Origin: Tubulanus polymorphus
Taxonomy: Eukaryota; Nemertea; Palaeonemertea; Tubulaniformes; Tubulanidae
Reading direction: 5' to 3'
Length of the DNA: 64,000 bases
NCBI RefSeq assembly: GCF_964204645.1
Contig: NC_134026.1
Span: 6,014,001-6,078,000, forward strand
The notes under the pieces were generated by a model. It saw nothing but the letters and a program-made list of their open reading frames with translations, searched no databases and was not told where the DNA came from. Each line of letters starts with the position of its first letter. Position 1 is the first letter of the stretch. This document shows positions 39,901-52,064 of the stretch, piece after piece. The position numbers and the translations under genes were made by a program.

Positions 39901-42900
39901 GGTTATTAGAAATGTTTGTAGCTGTTAAGTAGACTATGCAATTGGTAGGCCCCTATAGTTGGCACCATGAGGAGTACTGTAATTGAGAATGATATAAAAG
40001 TGATGCAGACACTGCCTTGGAGCAGGGAAGTGTGATGAGATGGAATACGGACGCTTTTAATTGCCGGATGTAGGCTATTCAATTCAGCCCGTACATCAAA
40101 GGTTACCGCAACAGCGGTAAGCTACGCTTATCGAGTGTGTGTTACCAGCTGAACACCAGTCAACATCAACTTTGATTTGGTCGCAGAACAACCCGCAATA
40201 GTTTTAGCCCGATAAATGTTCTGCGATCGATACTACGCATGCGCACTGCAGTTCATTGAACAACGTGGAAGTGGCTGTGTATACACATATTTTTCTTTAG
40301 AAAATCGGTTGAAATTCAACAATTTCTCGAAAAATTTGTCCAAAAAGGTATGTATTTTTATTCTTCTATATCTCCGAAACCCGGTATCGGAACATTAAGT
40401 ATTTATATTGTGATTAAAGTCTGTTTTTATGTGTTAAACATATGTTTTTGCCAGTTCGTTCCGATTCCGGGTTTAGCGTTATTTGGGCCTTGAAGATGTC
40501 AAATATTTCGGCCCAGACTCGCGCAGCTTTCGTTTCTGACGTCATGTTGCTATGTTACGACACAAACATATACACGAAGTATGATCTTTAAAATGTGTAT
40601 TTACTACATAATAATGTTACTTAATAACGCTTACATTAGGCCTACAAGTTATTGTCCCCCATATAAACCAAGTTGCCTAAATAGCATCAGCAATCTCATT
40701 TAATTAACCTTTTCTTGTTTTTAGTCATGGATCTTTGTCGATTGTGTGGAAAAAATGCGAAACCTCCGGATCGTCGTCCTATCGATAAAAATAATTTCAA
40801 AAGCCATGTGAAGGAGTTGTTCAACATTGATTTTGATGATGATACTGAACAGTACCCGATATATATCTGTTATATGTGTCGTGTCAAATTACAAAAATGG
40901 CGTAAGAACGAAAACGTTAAAAAAACTGTCCCTGTGACTATCAAATTAAAACAATGGACATGTAAACCACTGGTTAATTCCAAGTCTGGACGGCGACGTA
41001 TTTGTAGTCAAAATTTTATCGATCGATTTTCCATAATGTACTGCTGCCATTCCATTTGAACTGAATTTAAATACTCGATGGTTAATCACTTCAGTCATAG
41101 CCTTTTCCAAATATATAGTGTTCCTGCGAAAATAATAATAATGATTATTATTTTAACATGTACTTATCTGGATTTTTTATATTATGTTTATATATTTTCT
41201 GTATTCGTTTATTATTTTATAACCTAAAAGGATTGTATTGATTATAAAAATAAATGTAAAAAATACCTGTATGTGTGTTTTCTCGTGTTCAGATCGCAGT
41301 CTCTGGTCAGCTGAGCCTGAGAAGTACCTATATGAAAAAGAAAAGGAAAGAATAAAGTGCCTGCAATTAGGTGGAAACTATTCCGATATTACATTGATTC
41401 AAAAGGAATAACACTCACTAGAATCGGCCGAATTAGTTGATCCTGATCCAGAGGATTCCCGTAATATTTCCGTATCGATCTGAACCAATTCGTCACTATC
41501 AAAGAATAGTTCGTCAAAATCGTCATCATTTATAATTTCGTTGACAACCGTTGCCATTTTAATACAGCGGAAAGAACCGATATCACGATTGATAAAACAC
41601 TATATCCGTCTGAAGCGATGTAGAGAGAATCGCACAATGATAACGAAAAAGTCCAAAAATGTTAGTAGTTTATTCAACGTTTCGTCTATGTCCTAATAGT
41701 CATCTTCAGAAATAATGAATACTACAGAAATTATGAGAGATATATACAATCCAGAGACAAAGAGACTAATTCAAGTAATCAGAGATGATACAAACTAAAG
41801 GAAAATTAACGTAGAAACAGTTACACGCTAAAACAGATTAAAGAGAAGCAGTTAAGAGACAAACTAGGGGGTACTTAAATTTAAGACAATTGTGAATACA
41901 AGTTGATCGACTAAAATTGATGAGGGGAAATCAGGTGTTGAGTTTAACCTGTTTACAGAGGAATTTTTATGTAAGTTTATTATGGGATGAAAAACCGATA
42001 TTCGGAAACAACTGAATTATTACGGAGATTCCCGATCTCGCTGGTTATCGCTTATCGGCGCGTTACGTAACAAAGCGCTCGCCGACGAACCGTTGTCGGC
42101 TTTAGGGCAATTACAACGCACATTCGACAAGAGCTGCACAATAGCGTCCGTATTCCATCTCATCACACTTCCCTGCTTGGAGTTAGACATTTTTCATCGG
42201 AAACTCGTTATATCTAGGAATGACTGATCTGTAGGGACCCCGATAGGTTATATTTCTTCGACCTCATTTGGATACCACCAACACCCCCTAACCATGGTTT
42301 GAATGGCGACATTTCCTCTTAACCCTTTCAGTGCATCTACACCGCAGTGCAGTGTATAAATCAGTGATAGATTTTTGCTAGTACACCACACTGCAGTGTA
42401 TTGATGTAATTAGTAATTATCTCTCTTGAAAAATGGCAGCACCTGTCAAACATATTGAAATACTAGTAACTAACGATACACCGCGTCGGGGTATAGACGC
42501 ACTACAGTGGTATTCCCGTTATTCAACACACTGAGGTGAAACACTGTGTACACTGGAAGATGTGTCAAATGACCTATGCTCCCCATAGGCTATATTATCA
42601 AAGACTTATAAAACGACAACAAAGGGTAAAAGGCTTTTGTTCGCAATTTGTGAACAAAAGTTTTCTATAAGATTGAAAAATCTTTATCGCGCACGTGGCA
42701 GTTTTCGTGTTCCAATATTTTTATCGATATATTTTTCATTAGAATAATGACTAGGCACCTCTCGCAATGTGATGATTGAAAAAATATTGCATTAAAATTG
42801 TCATTTCGGTAAAAGCTGCTAGGTGTTAATCTGTGGAAGGCTGAATGCCTGGTAGTAGGTGATCGGATTTTCATAGATTTGAATTTCGATCGCGCTATGA

Positions 42901-45900
42901 AGAAATGTCGGTTTTTTAATACGAGAATAAAACTATTTGTTGAATGATTTATGATCGTAGCATATATCGATGACTTGGGATATTCTTAATCTTGCGCTGG
43001 TGGGACGATGTAGGGTTATCGTGAATAACAATCGTGGATAGGCTATTATAAAACGACGACATCCAGATGGTTCTATTATATATACAAAACACTATTGTTC
43101 TCGTTGGTAACGATTATTGCTTTTATTTCCCGATCAAATCATGATCTGTGGTGCTATATGTAAATCATGTATGTTTATTTATAGATTTTCCAGTCAGTGG
43201 CGAAGCATTTCGGTATCGAATTCGATTGCAAGGTTAGAACAAGGTACGAAAACCGTTCCGTGTCGTCATCGTTGATAAGAAGAGATTTACGTCTTATTAA
43301 GCGTTGATGTCTATCTTAATGTACACCTGATAGGGGTCATCTATTCATGAAATATGTAATACATGTTCTCCATTGATTAATGCTGATGTACCTGGTCTTT
43401 GCTATGTAGATTATTTGGGGGAAAAGAGATTGATTTCGGCGGTGTCTGTCAGTTTGCGAAAAAAAAACATTTATGTCACTTGACAACAATATAAGCCATT
43501 GGCGTATTGATAAACAATGCCTGGTTAACAGAGGTTTGGAAAAAAGCTCCCACCTTAGATTAACTAGATCTGTTACCCAGGCAGTAAATGACTTTAAGAG
43601 CAATATACGTTGAGGAATCGAAATAAGTTTCCATTTCGAGATGAATGAATGATCCTCATATTGTAGTGGATGACAGACCCTATTCTTATGATTTATGTGA
43701 TATCTGATGTATATTATGACAGGGTGGCCATTGACCTGGAAAACTCTAGAAAAATCTAGAAAAAAATCAGAGAAACTCGAGGAATTTACCAAATTTCCAA
43801 AAACCTTGGAAAATTCAGGCAATTTGGATAATGCTATTGACCACGTATTTCTTTATCAGTACGTGAATTGATGAAAAATGAATGAATTGTAACATTTTGA
43901 TTAAACCTAAAAATTTCTCTGATTCATTCAGGGAAATTTGTGTAATCACATGGAAAATCAGGGAAAACACGAGGAATTTGTAAATATTAACCAAAAAGTA
44001 GCCTCCCTGAAAGAATATTTTTTGGTTTCAATCTGCTGACTGAATGAATCCAGGCTGCATTTTTAAGTTTTCACTTATACTTGTTCATGCGAGATGCTGC
44101 GATATTGAATAGATTCTACTGGGTATGTTGTTTTACAGAGGTTATTATCCTCGCGGTGGAGGTGAAGTCGTACTACGAACGCGACCGATTCGCTTTCTGA
44201 AACCCGTCAATCTCACCGATCCCGGAACCGTCGTCAGAATTACAGGACGAGCTTTCGTAGCCGGAGTACTTCCTATCAAGGTTAGTTTTTTATATCCGTA
44301 AATCGTGACTCATTTATACGTGTTTTATTCGCATGACATTAATAATTTTTACCTGGTCTAGTACATGCGAATAAATGAATATGAATATCATTTGTAAATC
44401 ATGGTTACGAATATCCCTATATAAGTACCTAGCTTGCAGGTTTGAAGTACATAGGAAACCTTTTTAGTTGTCCGTGCATGCATTTTTTAGAACCACTGTT
44501 ATTAGCAGGTTGAAGGATTCTTTTTCCTTATCAACGTCATTATCTTTTCCTCATCTGATGAATGGATGTTTGCTAAAGGCTTATTGGTGACCGGCTCATT
44601 TTACAATTAATAGTTCATAGGATAACCTTTGACCAAGAAACTGACAACCGAGGATTCAAACCCATCAACTCTGTATTGACACTAAGCTGGTACTTGGACT
44701 GTATTTCCTAATATGTACATGTATATCCTTGATGTAGCCATTTCAAACGTATTGCTACCTACCTTGTCATAAACCTTTGCGATCTATTAATGATTATTTT
44801 GTACACATTTCAGATTGCCCACACGATGGCTCACGTTGCCACCGAAGTTATACGTGCTGTTTACCCCAAAGTAGCCATCGAAATACAAGCCGTGAAAGAA
44901 CAGAATGCTATCGGGAATGGAACAGGAATCATGTACGTATTCCATGCTATAAAAACTGTTGGTGGAGGAGCATCGATGTAGTTATCAATCGGATTGACGT
45001 GGATTATTCGATTATCAATATGTTTCTGTATGTGCAGAGCTTTAGTTGATAATCCCTGTCAGTGACAGTAATCCTTTGTAGCTGTCATTTGGCCGCCTGG
45101 TTTAATGGGACTGGGCGTTATTCAGTAATTCTTCATTTGAGAGCTATGCTGAATGATATAACTCCCTATAGAACGGTAATTTTAGGAATCAATGAAAATA
45201 TTTGAATATCATTGAACCTTGACACTTGTTTTATTGCAGTTATCTTTCTGAATATATATGCTTTGTCTGGAATAAAACGACCTAAACCCAATGTGAAACA
45301 TGGATTACAAATTTGTAATTATATGTTTGCTGAGGCGAAACTATATATATATATATCATATAACTTATCATCTATTTAACACATCCTGCTATGCTTTTGT
45401 AATGTATTTTATGAATAATACATATTCCAAGCATGTGCGGGATATATGTAAAAATCTTTTAAAAGTCGATGATGAAATATTTAGTTCATTGTAGCTATAT
45501 GGTACATAAAACTGGGCGCTCGTAAATGAAATATTTAACACTTCGATGATATGAATTCTGTATCTGAAAACATTTAAGGAAAGTGTCGTCATCAACTGCA
45601 TTCATTCGCATACGTAAAAAACAGCTGCGTACAGTGTAAACACCTGTTCAGTAATAGTATTTGTTCACGTGTGGTTTATGTCCTCTTTTATGTGGCATCT
45701 CTCTGCTCGTCATCCGTCGGTATTGTACGGTTCTTCTTCGCATTTTTAAGATAATTTGTGTACTTTTAACGCAGAATAATGGCCGAAACGAGCACCAGAT
45801 GTCGACTGGCAGGATCCGCTCTCGGAAAGAAAGGTATTTTCCGCATACATCGTATAATGAATTCTTCGTGATTCTGCGCATCGATATTGAAGTTGTACGC

Positions 45901-47114
45901 GGAGAATTTATTCAATGAATCGATTGATTTTCGCGACGTTTCAGGTGTTCCCGCCGAGAAGGTCGGTGAAGAGGCGGCGGATATGTTATTAAACAATCTG
46001 GAACATCAAGGCTGCGTAGATGAATATCTTCAAGATCAGGTAAACGCAATTTCCAAAATTTTAATTAATTTAACCTCTTGCTTCCTGCGTCTGGTGAAAT
46101 TATCACAAATTTTGGATACAGTAGACTCTGCCCGAATCGGGTCCGATCAACTCTGATAACCATTCAATTCAACAATTTTTTATGACACTAAAACATCCAA
46201 CTCTGATATCGCTCTCAAGTTGAACACATTTTTACTGTCCCAAGAGATCCAGCTTGAGTGGAGTCTACTATATAATCATCAGAGGCATCGGTTCATTGTG
46301 ATTCCAAGCTACATTGTATGTCAAACTAAAGAACCTTCAATTCTCGAATTGTTTTTCAGCTCATTATATTCATGGCTTTGGCGAAGGGACATTCTACATT
46401 GAAATGTGGAGCACTGTCTCTTCATACTGAAACAGCGATCCATGTCGCTAAGACACTCACAAATGTAAGTATGAATGATGCAATTGATGTTGGACTTATC
46501 TACATGGGATAAATCTTAGTTAAGTACTGGGTCATTACCCATGTTAAAATACAGTGATAGTCATATTCAAACAAACATCCTTTGAGTAACTGGGCCACTA
46601 CAAAAAGTTCACTTACAAAATTTTCATGATTTGAGAATACTCTTCGACTTCAGCATGAGGACTTCAAATAGAGAAAACATTAATAGTGACAGAGTTATAG
46701 TCTATGTAAACCCTTTCGCTGCATCTACCCCGTCATGCGGTTTATAATCCACTCACCCTACATTGTGTGTACCTCTCAGTGCAGTATTGGTTAAAATCTA
46801 TTGGAAAATGTCAGCAACTGTAAAAAATTGTGAGATACCGGTATTAGTAACTAACGATACATTGCATCACAAGGTAGATGCAATATAGCAGTACATCCGT
46901 TGTACATCGCACTGTGGTGTAACTTTCAAATTTTCTCCAGCAATATAGTGTGGGAAATGTCTCAAGACTAACATTTTATTCATTATTTCTGCTCAATTAG
47001 ATATTGTTTTCTATGTTTTAGGCTAAATTTGAAGTGAAAGAAGTGGCCGGCATATCGGGAAGTTTTACTATCGAATGTGACGGCATCGGATTGGAGAATC
47101 GTTCCGCGAGATGA
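33971..47114 (+). CDS. RTCA: RNA 3'-terminal phosphate cyclase
   Basis: Eleven exons: 33971-34021, 36403-36503, 37199-37342, 39612-39735, 43185-43243, 44139-44280, 44814-44932, 45775-45833, 45945-46039, 46360-46464, 47022-47114; 363 residues (human 366). The enzyme uses ATP to turn RNA 3'-phosphates into 2',3'-cyclic phosphates. Landmarks: [109 protein letters not shown] and [12 protein letters not shown]. The last of these is the C-terminal histidine-rich segment where the family's AMP-accepting His lies. Intron 4 (3.4 kb) holds a transposon with its own genes, and intron 3 holds a decayed copy of exon 4. The poly(A) site is not clear. Confidence 0.96.
36600..36905 (+). repeat. Dispersed repeat, copy 2, in RTCA intron 2
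   Basis: This is the partner of 11735-12040 in the same orientation, starting at AGATCCAGATAAGGAG. The two copies are clearly related but heavily diverged, so the family is old. No terminal repeats or coding capacity were recognised. Confidence 0.5.
37970..38060 (+). repeat. 20-bp minisatellite in RTCA intron 3
   Basis: CCGTTGTCTGTGTGACAGT and close variants (GACGGTC, CTGTTGTC) repeat four to five times in tandem. Confidence 0.85.
39011..39074 (+). pseudogene. RTCA: Decayed duplicate of RTCA exon 4
   Basis: TTTTCAG is followed by TGGTATAAGTCCATTAATGA and then AGATAAGCTTGCCTGT, which parallels the real exon 4 start 590 bp downstream (TTTCAG, GAGTATATGCCTACTTATGC, AGATAAGCTTGCCTGT). In the RTCA frame it reads [17 protein letters not shown] and then stop; the real exon reads [17 protein letters not shown]. 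It keeps a splice acceptor but ends at once in TAA, so inclusion would truncate the enzyme. Confidence 0.7.
40727..41059 (+). CDS. Transposon-borne small zinc-binding protein (RAG1 N-terminus / ZAD-like module)
   Basis: This 110-residue open frame starts with ATG two bases after a strong acceptor (TTTTCTTGTTTTTAG). A good donor (AAAAAG|GTATGT) at 40346 suggests a non-coding first exon. It begins MDLCRLCGK and continues to [20 protein letters not shown] and [11 protein letters not shown]: two CxxC pairs about 45 residues apart. RAG1 and RAG1-N-like transposon proteins have the same order (CRxCG, then F.ID...D, then C..C). The ZAD zinc-finger-associated domain has a similar pattern (CR.C ... 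P..IC..C...L), so either kinship is possible. A second C-rich stretch ends the protein. It lies wholly inside the TIR element at 40022-42176. AATAAA occurs near 41249. Confidence 0.55.
   Translation: MDLCRLCGKNAKPPDRRPIDKNNFKSHVKELFNIDFDDDTEQYPIYICYMCRVKLQKWRKNENVKKTVPVTIKLKQWTCKPLVNSKSGRRRICSQNFIDRFSIMYCCHSI
41267..41557 (-). CDS. Start of an acidic transposon protein (two exons, incomplete)
   Basis: Exon 41557-41419 begins ATG and encodes [20 protein letters not shown] then [20 protein letters not shown] and TNSADS, with a donor GTGAGT. It joins in phase to exon 41327-41267 ([19 protein letters not shown]), which has a CATATAG acceptor and a GTATTT donor. No further exon was found before the element's plus-strand gene. 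The acidic start resembles the N-terminus of some transposase-type proteins, but I cannot name it. It may be a remnant of a longer protein lost when the element shrank. Confidence 0.35.
42318..42560. repeat. Possible piggyBac-type miniature element, copy 1, RTCA intron 4
   Basis: It begins TTAACCCTTTCAGTGCATCTA: a TTAA target followed by CCCTTT, the usual piggyBac end. It shares ATGGCAGCACCTGT/ATGTCAGCAACTGT and TAGTAACTAACGATACA with the copy at 46703. The right-hand end was not found. Confidence 0.45.
46703..46945. repeat. Possible piggyBac-type miniature element, copy 2, last RTCA intron
   Basis: It begins AACCCTTTCGCTGCATCTAC and aligns along its length with 42318-42560, including CCGGTATTAGTAACTAACGA and the GCACTGTGGTGTAACTTT end region. 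The TTAA is degenerate here. Confidence 0.45.
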
Positions 47115-50038
47115 ATCACAGATGTCAGCACTGAGCTATGCAATGGTTCCAGCCTTACAACTACCTACTAGAACTACTACTACTACTACACAGTAATTTA
47201 CAGCTTTTTCAACTAAACGCAAATTACAAAAGAGACGGAAGAGAAACGAAGAAGAGCCATTCACAAGGTCTCAACAAGAGTATAGAATTTCACTAAATAT
47301 TGCTCTTCTTCGCTGAGCTTTTTATTTTCCAGATGACAGTAATTGTCGTCGCGTTCATTATTTTTGTGCGGTTTTACTTCTTCTAACGACGTATTATATA
47401 GTCATCGATTGGGGATTTTTTTCGAGAAACGACGGATGATGTTTTTCCCTGCTCTGGAACAACGGTTTTTGTGCAATGCTTAGTCCTGTGTGTGTGTATA
47501 AGTGTGTACGCGTGCGTGCGTGCGTGATATGAAAAAATAAGAACACTGACCATTCCGCAAGATGATGAAAATTGGATGCATTACGAATTGCAGTGCATAA
47601 AGCATTTTGTTATGCACATGATGTTTATCATTAGTATGTGCTATTAGTAGCTGCGCTGTAGTCCAGCTTATAATTTAAAACAGTTGGTTAGAGATATCTG
47701 TTATTAGACATATATTGATTTGTTGTTCGCTTAAAATTTCGATAATATTAATTGATACTTGCTAGTTGTTTTGTGAGACACGGTTTTTTTGTTTGTTAAT
47801 CCATTTCCAGTTGTTCTTAAAGAGCCATTGGTGTTGTTTTAATTAACCATATCCGTAAATCCGGCGGTTGCGTTTTCTAGGTATTCGTCTACCTATCTAG
47901 TTATTAGATTATGTGTCCTAATTATTTATCCAGTTCATCTGGAAATGGTTCAAATTTGTGTTAAACCTGAAATTGAGGACTATGTTATAATATCCGATAT
48001 ACATGTTCATGTATATTTCTATTTAGCGGGATACGTATGCGCAATAGCTGTATCGGGACTTGACGCCATTCGGGGTGAATACTATCATAATAATCTATAC
48101 CAGTGAAAAGCATCCTGAACAAAGAAAAGAAAAAAAAGTAACTCAAAAACCTTAACGATTTTTCGATCGAAAAATAGCGACGAGTCAAACAAACGATCTA
48201 TACATTCCAATACACTGAAAGCAAACGAACGCACTTTCAGAAAAGAAAGACGAAAATCCGGTTGGTATTTTTATCTCTGACGGAATGGTATATTAGAATT
48301 TGTGTATTTGTTTGTTCTCTGGTTGTAATATTACGACGTAGTATTCGAGCTTTATACTTTTAGTTTGCATTTTGTCTTTCTAACGCCTGCGTGCGTGCTT
48401 TTGTGTTTGTTTTCATATTATTATGTCATCGAGGGACGAGTTCCGCGTATTATTACGTCCGTCGTTTGTTGTATATCATACGATAGTATTTGCTTTTTTT
48501 TTTGTTTTTGTTTTTTTCTCCCTAATATTATCTAGTTGCGTTTTTCAAACATAATTGTGCCATCAAAAAAATTACGATTCATATCTCCTACCGAATATTA
48601 TCGATTTAAGTGTGCCATGCGTCCGCATCAAACATAATTTTTATGGCATTTCGTTGGTGGCTAATTCAATTTGGCCGATATTTTTTGCCATTTTCATTTA
48701 AGCGTAATTCTATATCAAAATATTCATTTTATGCATTTTATTGTCCGATTAGTTGTATTTCAAGTCTGAATTCCTTATTTAAAATGTTTTTTTTCTCGCA
48801 ATCTCAATCATGTAATTCAAAATTTACGACTAACACTAGTAGCATTGTCAAAATGTCTGCCAGTACGTAGTTACTGTATTTCTAGTTTGGTCGGAAATAC
48901 TGTTTTGTTTATCTTACCGTTCGTGAAAAGTCAGATCTAACCCGAATGTTTTCATTTGGCCATCGGTAATTATTATCAAGGTATCTTCTATTTGTTGTCA
49001 ATTCTAGCGTGAACTGGCACAGAGAGACTAGAATCATTAATCAATGCTTTATTCCTTAATTTCGTTGTTGCTCGATAGGAATGTTACCTCGTTTTTGATT
49101 TTGCGTTGGCTATGAAAAAATCCTACTGCTGTTAATCTTCTGAAATTTCACGCGAACTTATGCGTTTTAATTAGTTTTGAAAAATCGTATATAACCAATA
49201 GTATTCATTTAATAAGTTAAAAAAACGTAATTTGACTATGAAATACTCATTGCATTGCTGGCGTATTGGGTCTTCATGCGAGTGTCATGTCATGGAATTT
49301 GACAATCTTTTTTTGTGGAATAACATTAGTTGTAGTAGGGATTATTCTGATTTTCGTGAAATAGGCTTCGTTAATATCGGCCACCGATGTGATATATATT
49401 CTGTAATGGATAAACCCTATGTTATTCCTTGAATAGCAGCTTTCCTTGTCATTTTTTAAGTCACGATAGCATTTTTCTTGCCGTACATCGGCTTTAAAGG
49501 TATCATGGACTGAAAAATTTGAATATCTTTCTTTCTTATTATTAATTGATGATTATTAATTCATCTTCCCTCTATGGCAAGGAAAAAGTTGTCGGTCATT
49601 TACACAAGTAACAAATCATCAAGAATATGACAAGGAAAACTTGGCCATTGCATTATTAACAGGGCTCAGATAACTTAATGAGGTATCTATCCTTAAAGAC
49701 TATATGTATACCAGATTGTAATTGAATGGCTTAGAAGAAGAAATTTAAGTTCCAGCCCGAAGTTTATATCCACAGCGAAATCCGCTCTAAGTTAGTAGTA
49801 GGTTCCACATCTTACAATCAAAAAACGAAAAACGTTATAATCTCGTCGTCAAGGGTAGAGACAAGTTCAAATTTTTTTCAGCCATGACTTCGAAATCATT
49901 GCATTTGCCATATTGTTTACTTTGTGCCATAAAAAAAAACAGAAAAGAAATAATCTCTCGGACTGCTTTATATAATCCATAGTCTGCGTGTTGAATCCAC
50001 CTAGTTTTATTACTCCATATTTTATGGTTCTTGTCTGA

Positions 50039-50039
<1 letters not shown>

Positions 50040-50105
<66 letters not shown>
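50040..50105. repeat. (TA)n microsatellite
   Basis: About 33 uninterrupted AT units. Open frames of YIYIYI on either strand here are artefacts of this repeat. Confidence 0.98.
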
Positions 50106-50106
<1 letters not shown>

Positions 50107-51360
50107 TGCCATGCTGTATAACAATAACTGTAGTCACCTGCGATATCCTCGACACGACTACGCGATGTCCGCTCGTTTCGTTCGCCGCGTTCGCGGGCGG
50201 CTCTTTTTCGACCAGCGGGAAAAAAGGACGAAAAATAACCGACGGAAAGTACGAAAAACAGTTTTTCCTAAAGTGCCAATAATTACGTAATACGTATTTT
50301 TTTATGTCTGCCGAAATTCAGTACATTTATATATATACATGATATATAAACGTAACAGTATTATATTATCGAAGGTAATCATTCATATCTGCCTCGTGTT
50401 TGGTATATTTTAGTCAGTCGCTTCTCGACGTTGTATATTGACACGTGCTAACGTTAATGTATACACCATCGATGATGACGACGATGATGATAAACTCATA
50501 ATAATAATTAAAGATGTAGATATGTAGATATTTCATACTAACAATAATAATAATAATATAGCGAGATAAAAATGTGAGTATTTTACCGGTATGCAACAGC
50601 TTCGGGTTGACCTGTAACGTTGAATGTTTTTGATGTGAGATATTGTGTATTACAGTCAACTTCAGTTAATCACGCGGTGAAAATGCGGATTGGGTGTAAC
50701 ATTACGCGAGGAGGAATTTTTACAAGTGAATAAACATGAATTTCGTGCAATTAATTGAAACCCTTGGAAAATGAAACAGTGGGTGACAGAACCGGAAGTC
50801 TTGAGTATATTCGTAGCCGGATGATTGTCCGGTAACTATTGTAGTATACTAGTAGGTAGAAGAAGTCCCTATTTGGCGGAAATATGATTGATTTTTTTAC
50901 CGCATTGCGTGCAAATTTGCTGAGATTCGCAAGAAGTTATTATTGAACGTTTTTAATTGAAAATCGATCGCCAGTCGGGATGTGCAAATTACTTTATTTA
51001 ATTTAAATTTTTTAAGACATATGGATAGATAAGATCTAGATTAACCGGAGTTGACTGTAGTTTTGTTGTCGTGGTATCTCTAAGTGGATGGTTCATTCGT
51101 TTAATGTGTGGATTGATATATTTCTGATACGCTGAGATTGCGAGTGTCTGATGAGGTATGATCGGCGTGTCGCCGTATACGAGTGCTAGGGGTTTGCGCG
51201 AACAGGCGGAAATTTTTTAGTTTTTCTATGAAATCCGGTCATTTATCGCAGGTGACTATTGAGTATCTTCATTGCTCATTCCTCTCGCTCTGTAATATTC
51301 AATGGTACAATGACTCGAAAATTGTAATACGAAACTGTGTTATTTTTTATTTATATAAGT

Positions 51361-51412
51361 ATAGATATATATATATATAGATATATATAGATATATATGT
51401 ATATATATATAT
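51361..51412. repeat. Interrupted (TA)n microsatellite
   Basis: ATAGATATATAT-type units with GATA interruptions. Confidence 0.9.
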
Positions 51413-51587
51413 TTAATTATTGTTGTCGCGAAAACGACGATAATAGTAATCAACCATATAAATGTGCTTCTCTGGGCATTCCGAAAAAAAATCGCGAAAA
51501 ATATCGTGTCATATCATTGTCTCTGATCATAATGCAATTCGAATTGATATTGAAATGAATTAGTGTTGTCTCTTCCTAAAATAGTAG

Positions 51588-51742
51588 TTGAAAAGTCTGA
51601 CGTATGTCGTCTGCCAGTCGTTGATGGGAATACACGCTTTGAAAATTTTTGTCTGTGATTTTATTCATTTTGCCAAAACGATTCGGCTGGCAGACGACGC
51701 GTTTCGGCTCTTCGAACTGCGAAGTCTGTGTGTCTGCTGATA
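51588..51742 (-). CDS. Candidate orphan terminal exon
   Basis: On the minus strand a strong acceptor with a long pyrimidine tract (TTTTTTTTCTTATTTCTTATCAG, broken only by A) precedes an open frame. It reads DTQTSQFEEPKRVVCQPNRF, then GKMNKITDKNFQSVYSHQRL and ADDIRQTFQLLF, then stop. Composition is more codon-like than the surroundings. I do not recognise it and found no upstream exon. Confidence 0.2.
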
Positions 51743-51926
51743 AGAAATAAGAAAAAAAAGAAAAAATTTCCGAATTTTTTTGTAATCTGTTTGTGTATGT
51801 ATACGTATTAATGCTGCACACACAAAATGTACGTCCATGTTACGGTAAATATGTGTTTTAAAGGCGATCGCACACTCTTAGGGATGCAGCGTTGTCCCGT
51901 GTAATACTTTTTGGAATGGATCCTGG

Positions 51927-52064
51927 GGCCGGTTGCATAGTCATGGCTTAGACTTAAGACCAGTCTAAGACCAACTTAGTTCTATAGCCATTCTAACAAC
52001 TTAAGACCAGTCTTAACATTTAATACCTCATTTAGACTTGAGTCACGACTGTGCAACTGGCCTC
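51927..52064. repeat. Fold-back element in the 12-kb spacer
   Basis: GGCCGGTTGCATAGTCATG at the left pairs with CACGACTGTGCAACTGGCC at the right, and internal AGACTTAAGACCAGTCT segments pair too. It belongs with the GCAACTGGCC-ended elements listed elsewhere. Confidence 0.7.

Larger units (their letters stand above)
40022..42176. mobile_element. 2.15-kb DNA transposon in RTCA intron 4
   Basis: Both ends carry the same 33-bp inverted repeat beginning CAGGGAAGTGTGATGAGATG. The left flank is CTTGGAG and the right flank is CTTGGAG, giving an apparent 7-bp target-site duplication. If the terminal repeat is taken to start one base further out (GCAGGG), the duplication is TTGGA, 5 bp. The element holds two small convergent genes: one on the plus strand with a zinc-binding module, and one on the minus strand beginning an acidic protein. 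No transposase was recognised, so it may be non-autonomous or belong to an unfamiliar family. Confidence 0.85.

Noticed and set aside
43337-43822. 161-codon open frame on the minus strand inside RTCA intron 5, the longest single open frame in the window
   Set aside because: No recognisable domain. Its N-terminus (F-S-D-F-F-L-D-F-S type) comes from a low-complexity repeat of GAAAA and CTAGAAAAA units, and it has no supporting splice or start context.
49835-50282. Open frames with long YIYIYI runs on both strands
   Set aside because: They are translations of the (TA)n microsatellite.
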